From: Odontocerum albicorne
Taxonomy: Eukaryota > Arthropoda > Insecta > Trichoptera > Odontoceridae
Assembly: GCA_949825065.1 (NCBI GenBank)
Contig: OX463847.1
Coordinates: 36,093,789 to 36,157,788 of the forward strand
Direction: 5' to 3'
Length of the DNA: 64,000 bases
Shown: positions 45,275-56,355 of the stretch, piece by piece
Layout of the letters: every line of letters begins with the position of its first letter
Position numbering within the stretch: position 1 is the stretch's first letter
The notes under the pieces: model-generated
Told to the model about the DNA's origin: nothing
The model's database searches: none
What the model saw: only the letters and a program-made list of their open reading frames with translations
Position numbers and translations under genes: made by a program

Positions 45275-45785
45275 TTTTTTTGGTATGGGTAAAGGATATA
45301 CTCGTATTTCTATGTTCGTTATTCTCACAAACAGCTCTCGCCTCTTTCACATACACACGCTTCATCATATATGCCTTTATATAAAATTGCGCTCTTAAGA
45401 AAAGTCGGCGCTCTAAATGGCGCAATATAAATTTCCTTTTATTATTTGTTTCTATGTAGACGCTCTCATTTCGAAAAATGGATGATGTAAAGTAAACATT
45501 CGAAGACAAATTGCAGCGGGAAAATCAGCTATGACAACCGAAATGTTACCGATCGTTTACAAAATGTGTCGAGATCTGTCAATCACAGTCGATTGTCAAC
45601 CCCTGATCTTTTGGAAGTGGAACTATCCTTCAGGCTTGATGTGAACGATTATAATATTTAAATTAGAAATATTTTGGCCATTTGCGACCTGCTTAACTGT
45701 TTTTGAGATTCAGCGATCCACTGAACTAGATATTACGTGCGGATGTTTACAAAAGTGTCACAAAGTTATAATTTTGATTACAGAT
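45275..45785. other. Unassigned
   Basis: A minus-strand frame (45156-45509) spans this partly without recognised motifs. Confidence 0.3.
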
Positions 45786-45787
45786 GG

Positions 45788-45875
45788 ATTGACAATCTCC
45801 GTGGCCAAGTTGGTACGATGCGTGTATTCCTACCCAGGGGGTTCAGGTTCGTATCGTGATATTTCTCGTTTTTTT
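45788..45875 (+). mobile_element. SINE-1 head fragment
   Basis: gacaatctccgtggccaagt and a box B-like caggttcgtatcgtg. The body is missing. Confidence 0.65.
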
Positions 45876-46114
45876 TAAAGGTTTGTTTGGTCATTATACT
45901 TTATACGTTGACGAATCTATATCAATGGTTCCTAGTCCGAAAGATACAGGTAGGTCTTTATCTATTTCTCCTTAAGATAATACGGCTCCAATTGCATAAT
46001 TAGAGGCATCTGTCGTAACTATTAACGTCTTTGTAAAATCGGGGTAAAATAACTAATTATGAGAGAACGTTTATATAAACATTCTCACGCTTTTATTGCG
46101 TAAACATTTAAACG

Positions 46115-46430
46115 ATCTATAACAGAACCATCAATTATACCACATGTGTCCAGTAAGAGTTCTATCATTCGCAACAATCAGGACCTGCCCAGGGCATGTT
46201 GTTTCGATATTCGGACAAACTACCAAATGCTGTGAGTCCTGTATACGAGTATCCCCACAATCATATTTATTATATATTTCGTTCAAGAAACATCCATTTT
46301 TGCATATTCCCCTGAATAGTCACCCCTGATCGGTGTCTATTCAGTGTTCTCCAAATAGGCCAAGGCAGTTAGTCTCCAGGTGTCGCCTATTCTGAGAGCT
46401 CTTTCCAGTCATCAGGTGTTTTTTCTTCCC
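46115..46430 (-). pseudogene. LINE relic with a C-terminal Cys/His knuckle
   Basis: Minus-strand residues RSGVTIQGNMQKWMFLERN, then YDCGDTRIQDSQHLVVCPNI, fit the terminal CxCGxxQxxxHLxxCP knuckle of several LINE families. Many stops elsewhere. The TR between CGD and IQ is encoded by the TACTCGTA octamer (46244-46251) and appears to be a two-codon insertion relative to the usual spacing. Confidence 0.6.
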
Positions 46431-46483
46431 ACTTCAGAAAACGCGCTTTATACGGGCGAATCGTCAGTTCTTGCTTGAAACTA

Positions 46484-47593
46484 CCGTATTGGCCCGACTA
46501 TAGGGCGACCCTGATTATAAGGCGACCCCTATTTTTTAACCTGCTTTCTAGAGAAAAAACATTTCCCTCACCATTATAATATTATGAAAAATAAAATACA
46601 AAATGTTTAACGAAAAATATTCACTTAAACAAAGTACCCATATAATAGTAAAGTATTAGGTATTAACATAGGTTGTGTCAATTTTTTTTCCAAATTTAAA
46701 AATGAGCACCAAAAGTAAAACAAAATGGTAAAGGTTATACGTCATTCGAAAGAAAATTTTCTGCTCTACAAGATATTGTGTTTGCTTGTACGTTACATAT
46801 ATTATTTTATTTGATTACAATCCTTCAAAATGGAATATCAAGTAGACGAAAATGAGCATTTTCGACACCTCCTTCTGTTCGCGTTCAATCGAGGGAATAA
46901 AGCTGCTCGCGATATTTGCGAAGTGTACGGTGAAGATGCTATGAATGAAAGGACAGCTCGTCAATGGTTTTTGCGTTTCAAAGACGGAAATTTCGACCTG
47001 AAAGACATGGAGCATTCCTTGACGACCAGTGGACTTCGATGAGGACCGCTTAAACCATATTATTCATGAAGATCCCCTTCAAACCACCGTAAAATTGGCT
47101 GAGCAGATGAATTGTACATGTTTATCAAAGTACCCAGATAATAGTAAAGTACACGTTATGAAATATATATAAAGAAAGAAGTAGCATTCGAACTGTTAGT
47201 ATTATGTATATTGAATTATGGTTAGACTAATAAATATATAGCTCCTAAACCGACAATCAAGCTTATTACCTTATAATTGGAATCATAGCTTCTGCGTATT
47301 CCTTGATTCACTTGATTTTTTCGAGCTGCTCGTCTTTCAATATGGTCAGTCATAATATTTTTTAGGTAGCAAAATGCACAACGGAGCATAGTACAAAAAA
47401 ACACATAAAAAACCGTCAATGTGTAAACAATGACGCCTTTTGAACGCTCTCATTACAATGTTGCCATTTCGCTAATCGCGAGTAGTGAATCTATTGTTAC
47501 CCACTATGTTTGTGACTCGAATATAAGGCGACCCCCCTATTTACGTGTCCCCTTTTTAAATAAAAACCTCGCCTTATAGTCGGGCTAATACGG
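46484..47593. mobile_element. TIR element with TA duplication, containing a mariner piece
   Basis: Ends: CCGTATTGGCCCGACTATAG (left) and CCGTATTAGCCCGACTATAA (right, reverse strand), flanked by TA at 46482-46483 and 47594-47595. A second ataaggcgaccccc block lies inside each end. Inside, two 30-bp direct repeats (aaagtacccatataatagta at about 46631 and its variant at 47124) bracket a mariner transposase fragment. The element has no full transposase. Confidence 0.8.
46830..47115 (+). pseudogene. mariner DNA-binding domain only
   Basis: From ATG: MEYQVDENEHFRHLLLFAFN, then AARDICEVYGEDAMNERTAR, QWFLRFKDGNFDLKDMEH and, after a frameshift near 47035, FDEDRLNHIIHEDPLQTT and VKLAEQMNC. These are the two HTH modules of mariner. 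The catalytic domain is absent. The fragment ends exactly where the second direct repeat begins. Confidence 0.82.
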
Positions 47594-47609
47594 TATTCCT
47601 ATTATTTGC

Positions 47610-47815
47610 GTTTTATACAGCACAATTTGGCGGACTTATTGACTTCTAACAAACTCTTCCAGAAAAGTGTGAAACAAGCGTTAAGTGAAAACTAGATTAA
47701 GAAAGTCTTTTTTTTAGAAAATCTTGGATCCAACGAGAATCCCAATTATGTTACATATGATCATATTTGAAGACGCCTTACATCCTAGGCAAGGGAGATC
47801 ATGAATTATACTTAT
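47610..47815 (-). mobile_element. SINE-1, degenerate
   Basis: Reversed tail cacaatttggcggacttatt, body agtgaaaactagattaagaa, decayed box B and a head ending near ggcaagggagatc. Confidence 0.65.
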
Positions 47816-47829
47816 TTTTAATTTTTTAA

Positions 47830-48000
47830 ATTTTATTTATACATGACAAGAAATCGATAAATACACAATTTGCAAAAATACAACAGGTAATTTAATTTGG
47901 ACAAACAATTTTAATGGACCTGGGCTTGTTTCCTTCCATTTGTCGTGTCCCCAGTAAACTAGACTTTTGCCTGTATCTCATTGAGGACAATATGTTACTC
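47830..48000 (-). mobile_element. R190 retroposon copy
   Basis: Contains tacatgacaagaaatcgata, caattttaatggacctggg and cccagtaaactagacttttg in the order of the reverse complement of 21275-21441. Its far end overlaps a TACTCGTA octamer (47996-48003). Confidence 0.65.
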
Positions 48001-48009
48001 GTATGTTAA

Positions 48010-48450
48010 TAGTTTAAAATTATCGAAGTTATATATTGAATGGAAAAATATATCATACTTAAGTGTCTTTCACATGCCACAGTAATATTTATAAAACAAT
48101 GGACTTGTTAAAAAAACATAAAAAATATACACGTACGTATGTTTTTTATGAAATATTCTAAGAATTTTTTTATGGGAAAATTTCAAGGAAATCATCTTTC
48201 TAGTCAATTGTATGGGTAATTTGCAAAAGTGTTAACAAGTTATATTTTTTTAATAAAGTGAATTGGCTGGGGACTGAAGTATGGAAAAAATGGATTATCT
48301 TTGCAAACTCTTGACTTGTTTACCAACTAACTTATACAGGTTGACCAAAAATGTACTTTGTCAAAAAAAAATCCATTAAATAATTGTTGTTTAATATTTA
48401 TTGTATGTATAGTAATGATTTGAAATGATATTTTATACTTTGAAGAATAC
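48010..48450. other. Nothing recognised
   Basis: AT-rich without assignable content. Confidence 0.4.
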
Positions 48451-48455
48451 ATGAG

Positions 48456-48718
48456 GTGACAATGTATGACAGAATATGGAATGAAGCGATAAGGGTTGAA
48501 TATGAACGTAACGCTGATGTGTTGAGTGAGATGAAGAAGATCATTATGATATTGTTGGGGCATGTAGAACGAATGAACGAAGAAAGAGTAACAAAACAAA
48601 TATATAGTACCAATGTGAATGGAAGGCGTGGTAGAGGAAGACCAAGGAAAATATGATTTGATCAAGTGAATGATTTTTTAAAGAAAGTCAGAGAAATCGT
48701 AGGAGTTGTATGAGAAGG
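48456..48718 (+). pseudogene. L-B LINE C-terminal fragment
   Basis: The open frame reads MYDRIWNEAIRVEYERNADV, LLGHVERMNEERVTKQIYST and NVNGRRGRGRPRKI, then a TGA where the family has Trp (W-L/I-DQV), then FDQVNDFLKKVRE. The GHVERM..GRGRPRK block makes this the best L-B coding fragment here. Confidence 0.75.
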
Positions 48719-48719
48719 T

Positions 48720-48920
48720 GTGTACTTAATCATTGCTGGGCTTCGCAGTCGAGAATCCTTTCGCCTTTCCAACATCAATTCAGTTGGAAAGCGAAGCTTT
48801 GACGTGAAGTTTCGTTTTGTTAAGGGAGTGTTCTGTTGCACACCAGCAAACTCACCGGTCACACCGCTGTACTGCATCCGATGCCACCGAAGTGAGACGA
48901 TCGGAGCACACCGGAATATT
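48720..48920 (-). pseudogene. L-C LINE 3' end, inverted
   Basis: Minus-strand residues RKDSRLRSPAMIKY match RGDPRLRSPAMMMM of the copy ending at 17930, and the DNA around ctcgactgcgaagcccagca is nearly the same. Only the last ~200 bp are present, abutting the L-B fragment. Confidence 0.65.
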
Positions 48921-48968
48921 GTTTTTTATTTCTATTTTTACAAGAATAGATATGACCGGAGTCATAGG

Positions 48969-49198
48969 CAGTGGCGGCTGGTCTCGGGGTGCGTTGGTGT
49001 GCTGAGCCGGAGAAATAATTCGCAATAATTAAATTATATATTCGCAAACATGGAGCGATCTCGAATATGCACCGGACGGAAACGCAGATTCATATAGAGC
49101 AGACAGAGACATACAGTAAACCGTGAGACTATTTCTCTATATTGTGAATTGTTTCTCCGGTTCGGCGCGCCAGCGCCCCTCGGGGCCGGCCGCCGCTG
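48969..49198. mobile_element. hAT MITE with perfect 8-bp target duplication
   Basis: The 230-bp element starts CAGTGGCGGCTGG and ends CCGGCCGCCGCTG. GTCATAGG lies on both sides (48961-48968 and 49199-49206). The inverted arms are about 60 bp with substitutions and extend to gccggagaaataattcgcaa / accggagaaacaattcacaa. The interior has no transposase. Confidence 0.93.
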
Positions 49199-49299
49199 GT
49201 CATAGGTATCATTATACCTCCGCATACTAGGCGGAAAAATGGTTGTGTCATCGAATGGGAGTAGCACAGTGCGGAGTTATGAACCGGCGACCTTCTGTA

Positions 49300-49440
49300 C
49301 AGAAGTATAGTGTGTTACCACGCGCCATGCACCTCGTATGTGTGGATGTATTATAAAAGAAACGAAGGATGTGTGTCGAGATAGGAATATCTGGTGCTCT
49401 CTGTTCTCTCTGATTACCTCGACAGGAAAATACCATGATG
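49300..49440 (+). pseudogene. L-B LINE 3' end
   Basis: Residues KETKDVCRDRNIWCSLFS and TSTGKYHDG correspond to CxDRxxWRSVxSxYPxGKxA of the family end. It runs straight into the 5' junction of L-A. Confidence 0.65.
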
Positions 49441-50807
49441 GCCAGCATGTATGTTCAGTGCTTGATTGTCCCAATTCCAAAGAAACAAAACGTCGTGGAA
49501 TTTAAGGATCTACGCCCAATAAGTATTCTCCCAGTCATATCAAAGATTTTGGAGAGCTTGGCGTTCCTTCAGATATCAGATTTTCTTCTATCCAATGACC
49601 AAATGCCCAAGTATCAATCTGGCTTCAGGCTTAAATATAGCACAACGACGGCACTGAGGTGTGTGGGGGATGACATATTACGGGAATCAGATAGGGGAAG
49701 AAAGGTTGCAGATCTGCTTCTGCTGGATTATTCAAGAGATTTTGATACTGTCAATACAGATCTCCTGGTCTCTAAATTATCCTTTTTGGGGTTTTCAGAG
49801 AGTGCATGCCAGTGGCTAAAAAGTTTCCTAACTGGTAGGAGTCAACGAGTTACCACTAGAAACCAGGCTGGACTACGGGTGTTGTCCCACCCCACGAGCC
49901 TTAAAAATGGATGCCCTCAAGGGTCAATACTGAGTCCCCTACTCTTTAGCCTACATACATCCGATCTTCCAGATGTGACAAGGAACTGTAGCTACCACAT
50001 GTATGCGGACGATACATTCATTTTGAAGTGATGAGGTTCAGTCTGCCACTCAACACATAAATGATGATGTCGAGCGGCTGATGATATGGTCTAAGAGGCA
50101 TGCGCTTCTCTTGAGCCCTTCTAAATCGGTTATGATTGTTATGGGTACAAGACAACAAGTCGAAAAGTTGAACGAACCTTTGGAAATAAAGGTTGGTAAC
50201 GCGACTGTGCCTACAGAGAGCGTGGTGCGCAATTTAGGTGTGTATATGGAATATGACTTAAGATTCGAGGCTCACGTTAAAACTAAATTACAATGGGCTT
50301 TTTCGCGGCTTAAAAATATTTATCGCATCCGTCAAAGCCTGTCGATGGAGGCTAGATGTAGAATAGTCGAGTATGGTGATTGCATCTATGGACCGTGCCT
50401 TTTAAAGAAAACCGAAAAAAAGTTGCAACAATTACAAAATGCTTGTTGTAGGTATTGTTTCAACATTCCCCCTAGAGGACGCATTACTCCTTTTTTTAGA
50501 GCTTTTAAAATTATTGACATGAAACAAAGACGGTTTCTTTACTTAAGCGTACTCATGCATAAAATTACTAGTACAAAAATGCCACTTTATCTCTTCGAAA
50601 AACTTAATTGGGCTGGAAACTCACGGCTACGAAACTAGAAGCAGAGAAACTCTTTTACTGATCCCAAACCATAATCTAACACTATTCAAGGGATCCTTCT
50701 CATGCTCAGCCAGCAAATGCTGGAATGAGTTGCCCCAGGCCTTGAAGGAGCGTGTGAATAGTTGTACCTTCAGAGATGCTCTAAAGTGTTATCTTCTGGG
50801 TGGTTAA
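49441..50807 (+). pseudogene. L-A reverse transcriptase, truncated, two frameshifts
   Basis: RT motifs in order: VPIPKKQNVVEFKDLRPIS, YQSGFRLKYSTTTAL, LLLLDYSRDFDTVN (motif A), NGCPQGSILSPLLFSL (motif B), HMYADDTFIL (motif C, intact YADD). Near 50028 one base appears lost and reading continues in the next frame with NDDVERLMIWSKRH and SVVRNLGVYMEYDL (thumb). A second shift near 50625 leads to CWNELPQALKERVNSC and a TAA at 50805-50807. This is a CR1/jockey-like non-LTR RT. Endonuclease and RT N-terminus are absent, so the copy is dead on arrival but recently so: only two coding lesions were noted. Confidence 0.9.
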
Positions 50808-51055
50808 TAGGTCTCTTATTTGCTTTGTTTTTTCATTCTTATATTACTGCTTAACTACGAGTATTTCAATGTATTGTGTCGGTTTTTTTATGTGTGAACA
50901 TCAATTCCCATTTGTCATTTTACTTTCATAAAATTTGGACTCCTTTAAGGCTTTTCTTTTTTTCGTTCTTGCTGACAATTAACCTGCGGTGGTATATGTG
51001 GTTTTACTTTTTATTTTGTTTTCTGCCATACGTCTTTTTGTTTTTTAATCTAGAT

Positions 51056-51395
51056 ATACGGGGGTGTGGGCTGGAAGCCCCCCGATGCCCTTGCGGTCGG
51101 GCTCGCCCTACATTGGTGGGGTGTATCTCGACCGGGAGAATGTTTGTGGGATGAGCCCGCACCTTTTAATGTATTCTCTCTTGAATGGATTTTTTTTTGT
51201 CATCTATTTATTTTCTGTGTTTTTTCTCTTCTTATTCTACATGTTCAAGGGTGTGAGCTGAAAAACATCTGGTATCCCCGTGGCTGGGCTCGCCCTATAT
51301 TGGTGGGTTGTATCTTGGCCGGGGGGATGTTATTAGATGAACCCAGACCTTTTGATAGCTTCTGTTTTTTTAATGTACGAGTATTATCTTTTTAA
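51056..51395 (+). repeat. Diverged duplication inside the L-A 3' UTR
   Basis: Two blocks about 187 bp apart start gggtgtgggctg and gggtgtgagctg. Both contain ggctcgccctacattggtgg or its variant, a (g/t)tatct(c/t)g(a/g)cc segment and gatga(g/a)ccc(g/a). They are GC-rich relative to the surroundings. Confidence 0.8.
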
Positions 51396-51756
51396 TGTGT
51401 TCTTGAAATATATCTAAATGTATTATGTACATACTATGTTGCTATCAATAAACCTGTATTTATTATTTATTATTATTTAAATATGACCCGTTAAATTTAT
51501 ATAAGTTGTAAAGTTAATGTTTGGCCACCCAATACATTAATATAACATTGGAACGTCCGTGTTTGAAGTTAAAGATCTCCGACCAGCGAAGATTTTTATG
51601 GTTTTCCATATTATCGGGGCATTGTACTGGTCAACGAGTGTTGGTCGTTGACAGTATTTTGTGTTGAGGAAAAATATCTATTGGATAAAATATAATTTGT
51701 TGGAATAAAAATAAGTTCACAAACGAGTATACAAAAAAATATCTATTATATTTTAT

Positions 51757-51850
51757 TCCATTCTCGTTGTATACAGTCGACAGGCTGGCGTATTGCCAAG
51801 TGGCGATCTCTTCCAATCAACTAGGAAGATCTTAAAAGAGATCACTCACA
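51757..51850 (-). mobile_element. SINE-1 tail fragment
   Basis: Reversed tail: ttctcgttgtatacagtcga, ggctggcgtattgccaagtgg and cttccaatcaactagg. No head. Confidence 0.7.
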
Positions 51851-52240
51851 TACTTAAGAAATAGTTAATATGCATGACAGATCCAACCTACATTCTACCT
51901 GGTATGAAATATTTTGCTTTATGTAATAACATTTTGTGAACTCAGAAATGCAATGAAGATGGAAGATAAATATACAATACACATTTAGAGACGTTATATT
52001 TTTTACATATGTTAAAGGATTGAATATATACTCATTCGAGATTTTAAATAAATAAGAAATGTGTGTTGTGGGTTGGACCTTTTTTTGCACACACAATCAT
52101 ATGTTGATTTAAGTAAGACGTGTCGATGACTTACGTGTTATTTAAATTGTTTTATTGTATTGATGTGTGCTTTTTGGTTTTAATGCAAATATTATAATTT
52201 TTTTAAGATTATTTTTCGTTGTAGTAAATGAAACAGTCAT
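51851..52240. other. Nothing recognised
   Basis: AT-rich, no assignable content. Confidence 0.4.
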
Positions 52241-52242
52241 TA

Positions 52243-52348
<106 letters not shown>

Positions 52349-52599
52349 TTTAATATTGTTGTAAGGTGTATTCCACCGTTAATGAATAAAAAAAAACACT
52401 GCATACACCTAGATATTAATAATATTTTTTATAAACTTATATTTTAAAAGCTTTTATTTTATTGGTTCATTGTACTTAGTTTTTTGTTTTATTTAAGGTT
52501 AATTTAGTCGTTAATGAAATAAATAAATGAACTTTAGGGCTTACAATAAAACAATTTATCACTAAAGTAATCTTTTATCAGATCAAACGAATCTTTCAG

Positions 52600-52690
52600 T
52601 CAAACCGTTAAAATTGTGTGTCCAAATTATATAGGTATATTTCTTGTCATATGTAAAATAAATAAATAAAATAAAAAAGTAACCAAAATC
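52600..52690 (+). mobile_element. R190 partial copy (3' end)
   Basis: gttaaaattgtgtgtccaaa, then atttcttgtcatatgtaaaa and an aaat-rich tail, collinear with the 3' half of 21275-21441. It confirms which end is A-rich. Confidence 0.5.
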
Positions 52691-53084
52691 ATATTTCAGT
52701 CAGATCAAGTTGACATTCAATCAGATAGATGTGATCCATGGGTATACCTTTCAGTACAAAATCATTGAATGTATTTTAAATCATGCTTTGGTTTTGGCAT
52801 AATAAATTACCTAAGTACAGCCAATAAACGAGAACAAGTTGTAGATGTGAAATATATTATAAATAGGAGAGTATGCACGACAAGAATATTAAACATGATA
52901 CAAGTTAACGAAGTATGCCAGGATAAAAGGAGTGGAGCTCTATTCTCTCGACTTACGTAAATAATGACATTATATGATGGTGATGAGAAATGATTTGTTA
53001 AAGAAGAATATTTGGAATTTCAATGTATGTAAAATAAGAATGAATGTAACACAACAGTTTGCAAAAAACGATTGTTACTAGTAG

Positions 53085-53165
53085 ATTGTTTGTCAATCTG
53101 TGGGTTGCGACATTTAGAGGGGTCTCGGTAAAATATCAACGGTCGCGAAAATAAAAATAAATTAC
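53085..53165. mobile_element. hAT-like end remnant
   Basis: gtttgtcaatctgtgggttgcgac, with ggtcgcgaaaat a little further, resembles hAT ends of the type GTCAA..TGGGTCGCGACC. No partner was found. Confidence 0.35.
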
Positions 53166-53390
53166 TTGTACAAAAGTAAAATAACACATTTTCTGATAAA
53201 AAAAGGACATATTTATTTAAAAAAGTATAGTCCAAAGATGTATGCGTTATGTCAGTCAGACTCGTAGTGTGATGGGAAGGAAAAACCTAACATAAATAAA
53301 AACCTAAAATGAATTGAAGAGGATTATTGTGTAAATAATTTGATTTGATATTACGACAAAGAAGAATCTGAAAGGTATGAGAAATATAAA

Positions 53391-53434
53391 GTGGCACAAG
53401 TCAATCATCCTATCAGAAGATTGACTTGTGCCAC
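53391..53434. repeat. Short perfect hairpin, 16-bp arms
   Basis: gtggcacaagtcaatc (53391-53406) and its exact reverse complement (53419-53434) are separated by 12 bases. The pairing extends beyond with a small bulge (aaagtgg / ccaccacttt). Confidence 0.8.
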
Positions 53435-53929
53435 CACTTTTAATGTCATTTTTTATGACAGTTGTGACGAAGAGTAGTACGAAATTCTTCATTGACAAGT
53501 ACACATCATAATAATGTACGAATGTGACTATTTGCATTTAAAAAAAAATTGCCTACATGTACTGGCCAGCAAGACCACCAGATCTAACTATTTAACATCC
53601 CAGAATGATTTTTGTAAGGTTATTTAAAAGGCAAAGTCTACACAGTGTACAAGTCGCAGATTCGCTGAAGGACAATATTTGCAAGGAATTGAGAATCGGA
53701 AATACCAAAAAAAAAACTAGTTTAGCACAGCGGTAACAGCCGCAGACTAATAATTATAATCAATTTGGACAACATGATTATTTTAAAATGAAAATTTTAA
53801 AATTATTGAACAGACAAATATTTTTTTAAATATACGTGTTTATTGTCTATAAAATTAAAGGCACACTAAATTATATGATATTTGCCTAGTCCAGAAAAAC
53901 ACAAGTGTGACAGGATGAATGGATATGTA

Positions 53930-54475
53930 CTAGACCAGTGCTTGAATCAAGAGAATTTAACAGCACCGATATCCTCCGAAACTTATATAATTATCTAATT
54001 AGAACCAAATTAGAATATACATCTACGGTTTGGGCTTCTCATCAGCTCAAATATAAAAACAATAAAGAACAAATACAAAAAAAAATCCTCAGATATCTAT
54101 GGTACAGAACAAAGGGCGATTACCCAAAATACGCTCACCATGCCGAACTTCTCACGGTGTGTAACTAACTATAGAAGCCTCGAAACAAGAAGGCAATAAT
54201 CCATTGCGATATTCCTAATAAAGGTTTTCCAAGGTTCATTTAACTGTCCCGCGATTCTAGAAGCACTAAGTTTATATGTACCCAATAAATATAGCCGTAC
54301 AAGGAATCACCCTCTGTTCTACATACCAACTTACAGGACGAATATTATGGCTAAACACTCAGTCACGCGTGGTATAGTGATATTGAACCAACTGAATGAC
54401 ACGGTTGATATATTCTCGGTACCGCCTAGCAGTATGAGAAGAATCCTGGCTGATATTATTCCTAACGAATAAGCT
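53930..54475 (+). pseudogene. LINE C-terminal relic (jockey-like)
   Basis: NLYNYLIRTKLEYTSTVWAS, then QIQKKILRYLWYRTKGDYP, is the post-RT LEYxSxVW..Q region. After a frameshift come RTRNHPLFYIPTYRTNIMAK, SVTRGIVILNQLNDTVDIF, and an end at PSSMRRILADIIPNE (TAA near 54470). Few lesions, so it is one of the better-preserved relics. It differs from L-A and L-F. Confidence 0.75.
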
Positions 54476-54479
54476 AACG

Positions 54480-55300
54480 CTAGAAGCAGACCCTCTTTGT
54501 GTAACAGGAGAAATCCGTGCAAAGTGGATAAAAAAAAAAACTTTCTGTGATCACCGACCCGGATTTTTTCATTCAAATCGACCAGGATTAAGTAAAACTT
54601 ATCTTAAAATGAAGAGAACAGAGTTTAAATACATACGAGTATAATTGTTCTTAGACTGAATAAGTAAAAAATACAATAACGAATAATTGTGAATGTATTT
54701 AAATTGTATAATTTTAAAATTTTCTCTCGATGTAGCCCAGTAACAAACTTGTAGTGGAGCAAAGTTTGAGTACTACTGTATTAGACTAATCAATCATTAA
54801 GCCAGTAAGAAATTATTTAAAAATATACTATAAGCATGATATTGTTATCAAAATTATCTAACAATGTTTAATGAAATGATTTTGTTAATACACGTTTATT
54901 TAAATAAGCCACTTTTATAAATATAAATTTGGAAAAATGTATTGATACGAGTATATCCTTCAATAAAAAAATTTAGGATTTATATACAATTATAATGAAA
55001 TTATTTACAATTTAATAAATGAATAATTAAAATAAATTAAGTGACATCTATGACTCAATAGCTAAGCTATTTTTAGTGACATCTAGGAGAAAGAAGTATA
55101 GTTACACAAAGTAGTCTGTTAAAATCATTCTTAAGTTATTACACAGATGGTAATACATATACAAATAAGAAAATTATTAAATGTCTCAATTTAATCTGAA
55201 TTTGAATTTAACTAAATGTTTAATCAGTAACCGATACAAATATCGTCCTTTCAATATATATTAAATATAAATTTATGTTTACGCTATATATTAAATATAT
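54480..55300. other. AT-rich stretch, nothing recognised
   Basis: Contains two TACGAGTA octamers (54634 and 54946) and a doubled atattaaatata block near 55255-55300. Confidence 0.4.
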
Positions 55301-55309
55301 TTTTATGTT

Positions 55310-55800
55310 TACGCTGTGTAGCGATAGGAAAAAGAGTCAATGGGGCACTAAAATATATATACCCGTGCCGTACAGTATCAAAATCTGCCATTATGACACT
55401 ACAACAGTATTTAAATACAACTTTAATGTATGGGAGTTAAACGTGGACCTGGAATAAGACAGAAAGGAGCCGAAGAAATGCTGAATGAAAATGAAAGCAC
55501 CGATTAAAATACATGGTGGGATAATACATGACAAATTTTTCAATGGAATGATAACGGATGACTACGAACTTAAAGCTGATGTGTTGAGTAAGAATGAAGA
55601 AAATCAATAAAACAGGTACCTATAAAGTGCAAATGTGAGTGTACGAGGGGGTAGAGGAAGAGCGAAGAAAATATGATTGGTCTAAGTGATGATATTTTGT
55701 AAGAGAAATGTAAGAGAAATTAAGAAAGTCTGTATCTTGAGAAATTCTGTCTCTCTGTTATCTCTGCCTACCCAACAGGGAAATGGCCTGATGGTACGTA
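55310..55800 (+). pseudogene. L-B LINE fragment with 3' end
   Basis: Starts in the region before YGSETW (gggcactaaaatatatatac, parallel to 40410), passes a TLMYGS-like site, a GRGRAKKI block and ends at TACCCAACAGGGAAATGGCC-like DNA with gtacgtatatt. Many frameshifts. Confidence 0.6.
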
Positions 55801-56318
55801 TATTATATATGTTAACGCGGTGTATTTATAAATAGATAAAATTAAATATCTTCTTCAATTTAACAAAATACCCAGGGCATAAATTATTTGAGTTTCTTAG
55901 AAGTAGGAAGGATTCGTTGATAGATGCAAGCGTGAGCAGAATTTAGAATTAGGGTAGGAAGACGGGGGTGAAATATGAGCGGCGTAATACAAAATAACGA
56001 TGTTTTTTTTATAGTGAGGAGCAAAGGTCTGAAATTACTGATAATAACGCGGTTTCAAAAAAAAAACTCGGTCTTAGAGATTTTTTCGTATCGCTATGTT
56101 AGCAGTTATGATGTAATGTTGAATATAGATCAAATCGCTACCATTTATGATACGTACTCAGTGAGATTCATACCCTCTGCTTGGCAGTAAAATGAGCAAA
56201 ATATGTTTTGAGATTTTTTGTAAGTTGTAACCTTGCGTGATTTTTAAAGGCTTTTTGAGCATTTCTACATTTTTATGAGTTGGAATGTGAAAACTCGGTA
56301 TACTTACTGATCCTGTAA

Positions 56319-56355
56319 TGCAGCATTTCTTAACCTTTTTTTAGCTCTGGTCCAG
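56319..56355. mobile_element. hAT-like left end remnant
   Basis: gcagcatttcttaacctttt followed by ttagctctggtcc is close to the common hAT terminus CAG..GTTTCTCAACCTTTTT. No right end was found nearby. Confidence 0.45.

Larger units (their letters stand above)
49441..51480 (+). mobile_element. L-A LINE, 5'-truncated, with 3' UTR
   Basis: About 2.04 kb: RT-to-C-terminus coding remnant (to 50807), then a ~670-bp 3' UTR ending aataaacctgtatttattat and (TTA)n. It begins within the RT next to an L-B 3' end. 5' truncation is the normal outcome of target-primed reverse transcription. A tandem duplication lies inside the 3' UTR. Confidence 0.85.

Noticed and set aside
51360..51390. Octamer at 51376 as proof of insertion relative to the first 3' UTR block
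   Set aside because: The two blocks can be aligned in more than one way here (two aatgt phrases in block 2), so the comparison is ambiguous.
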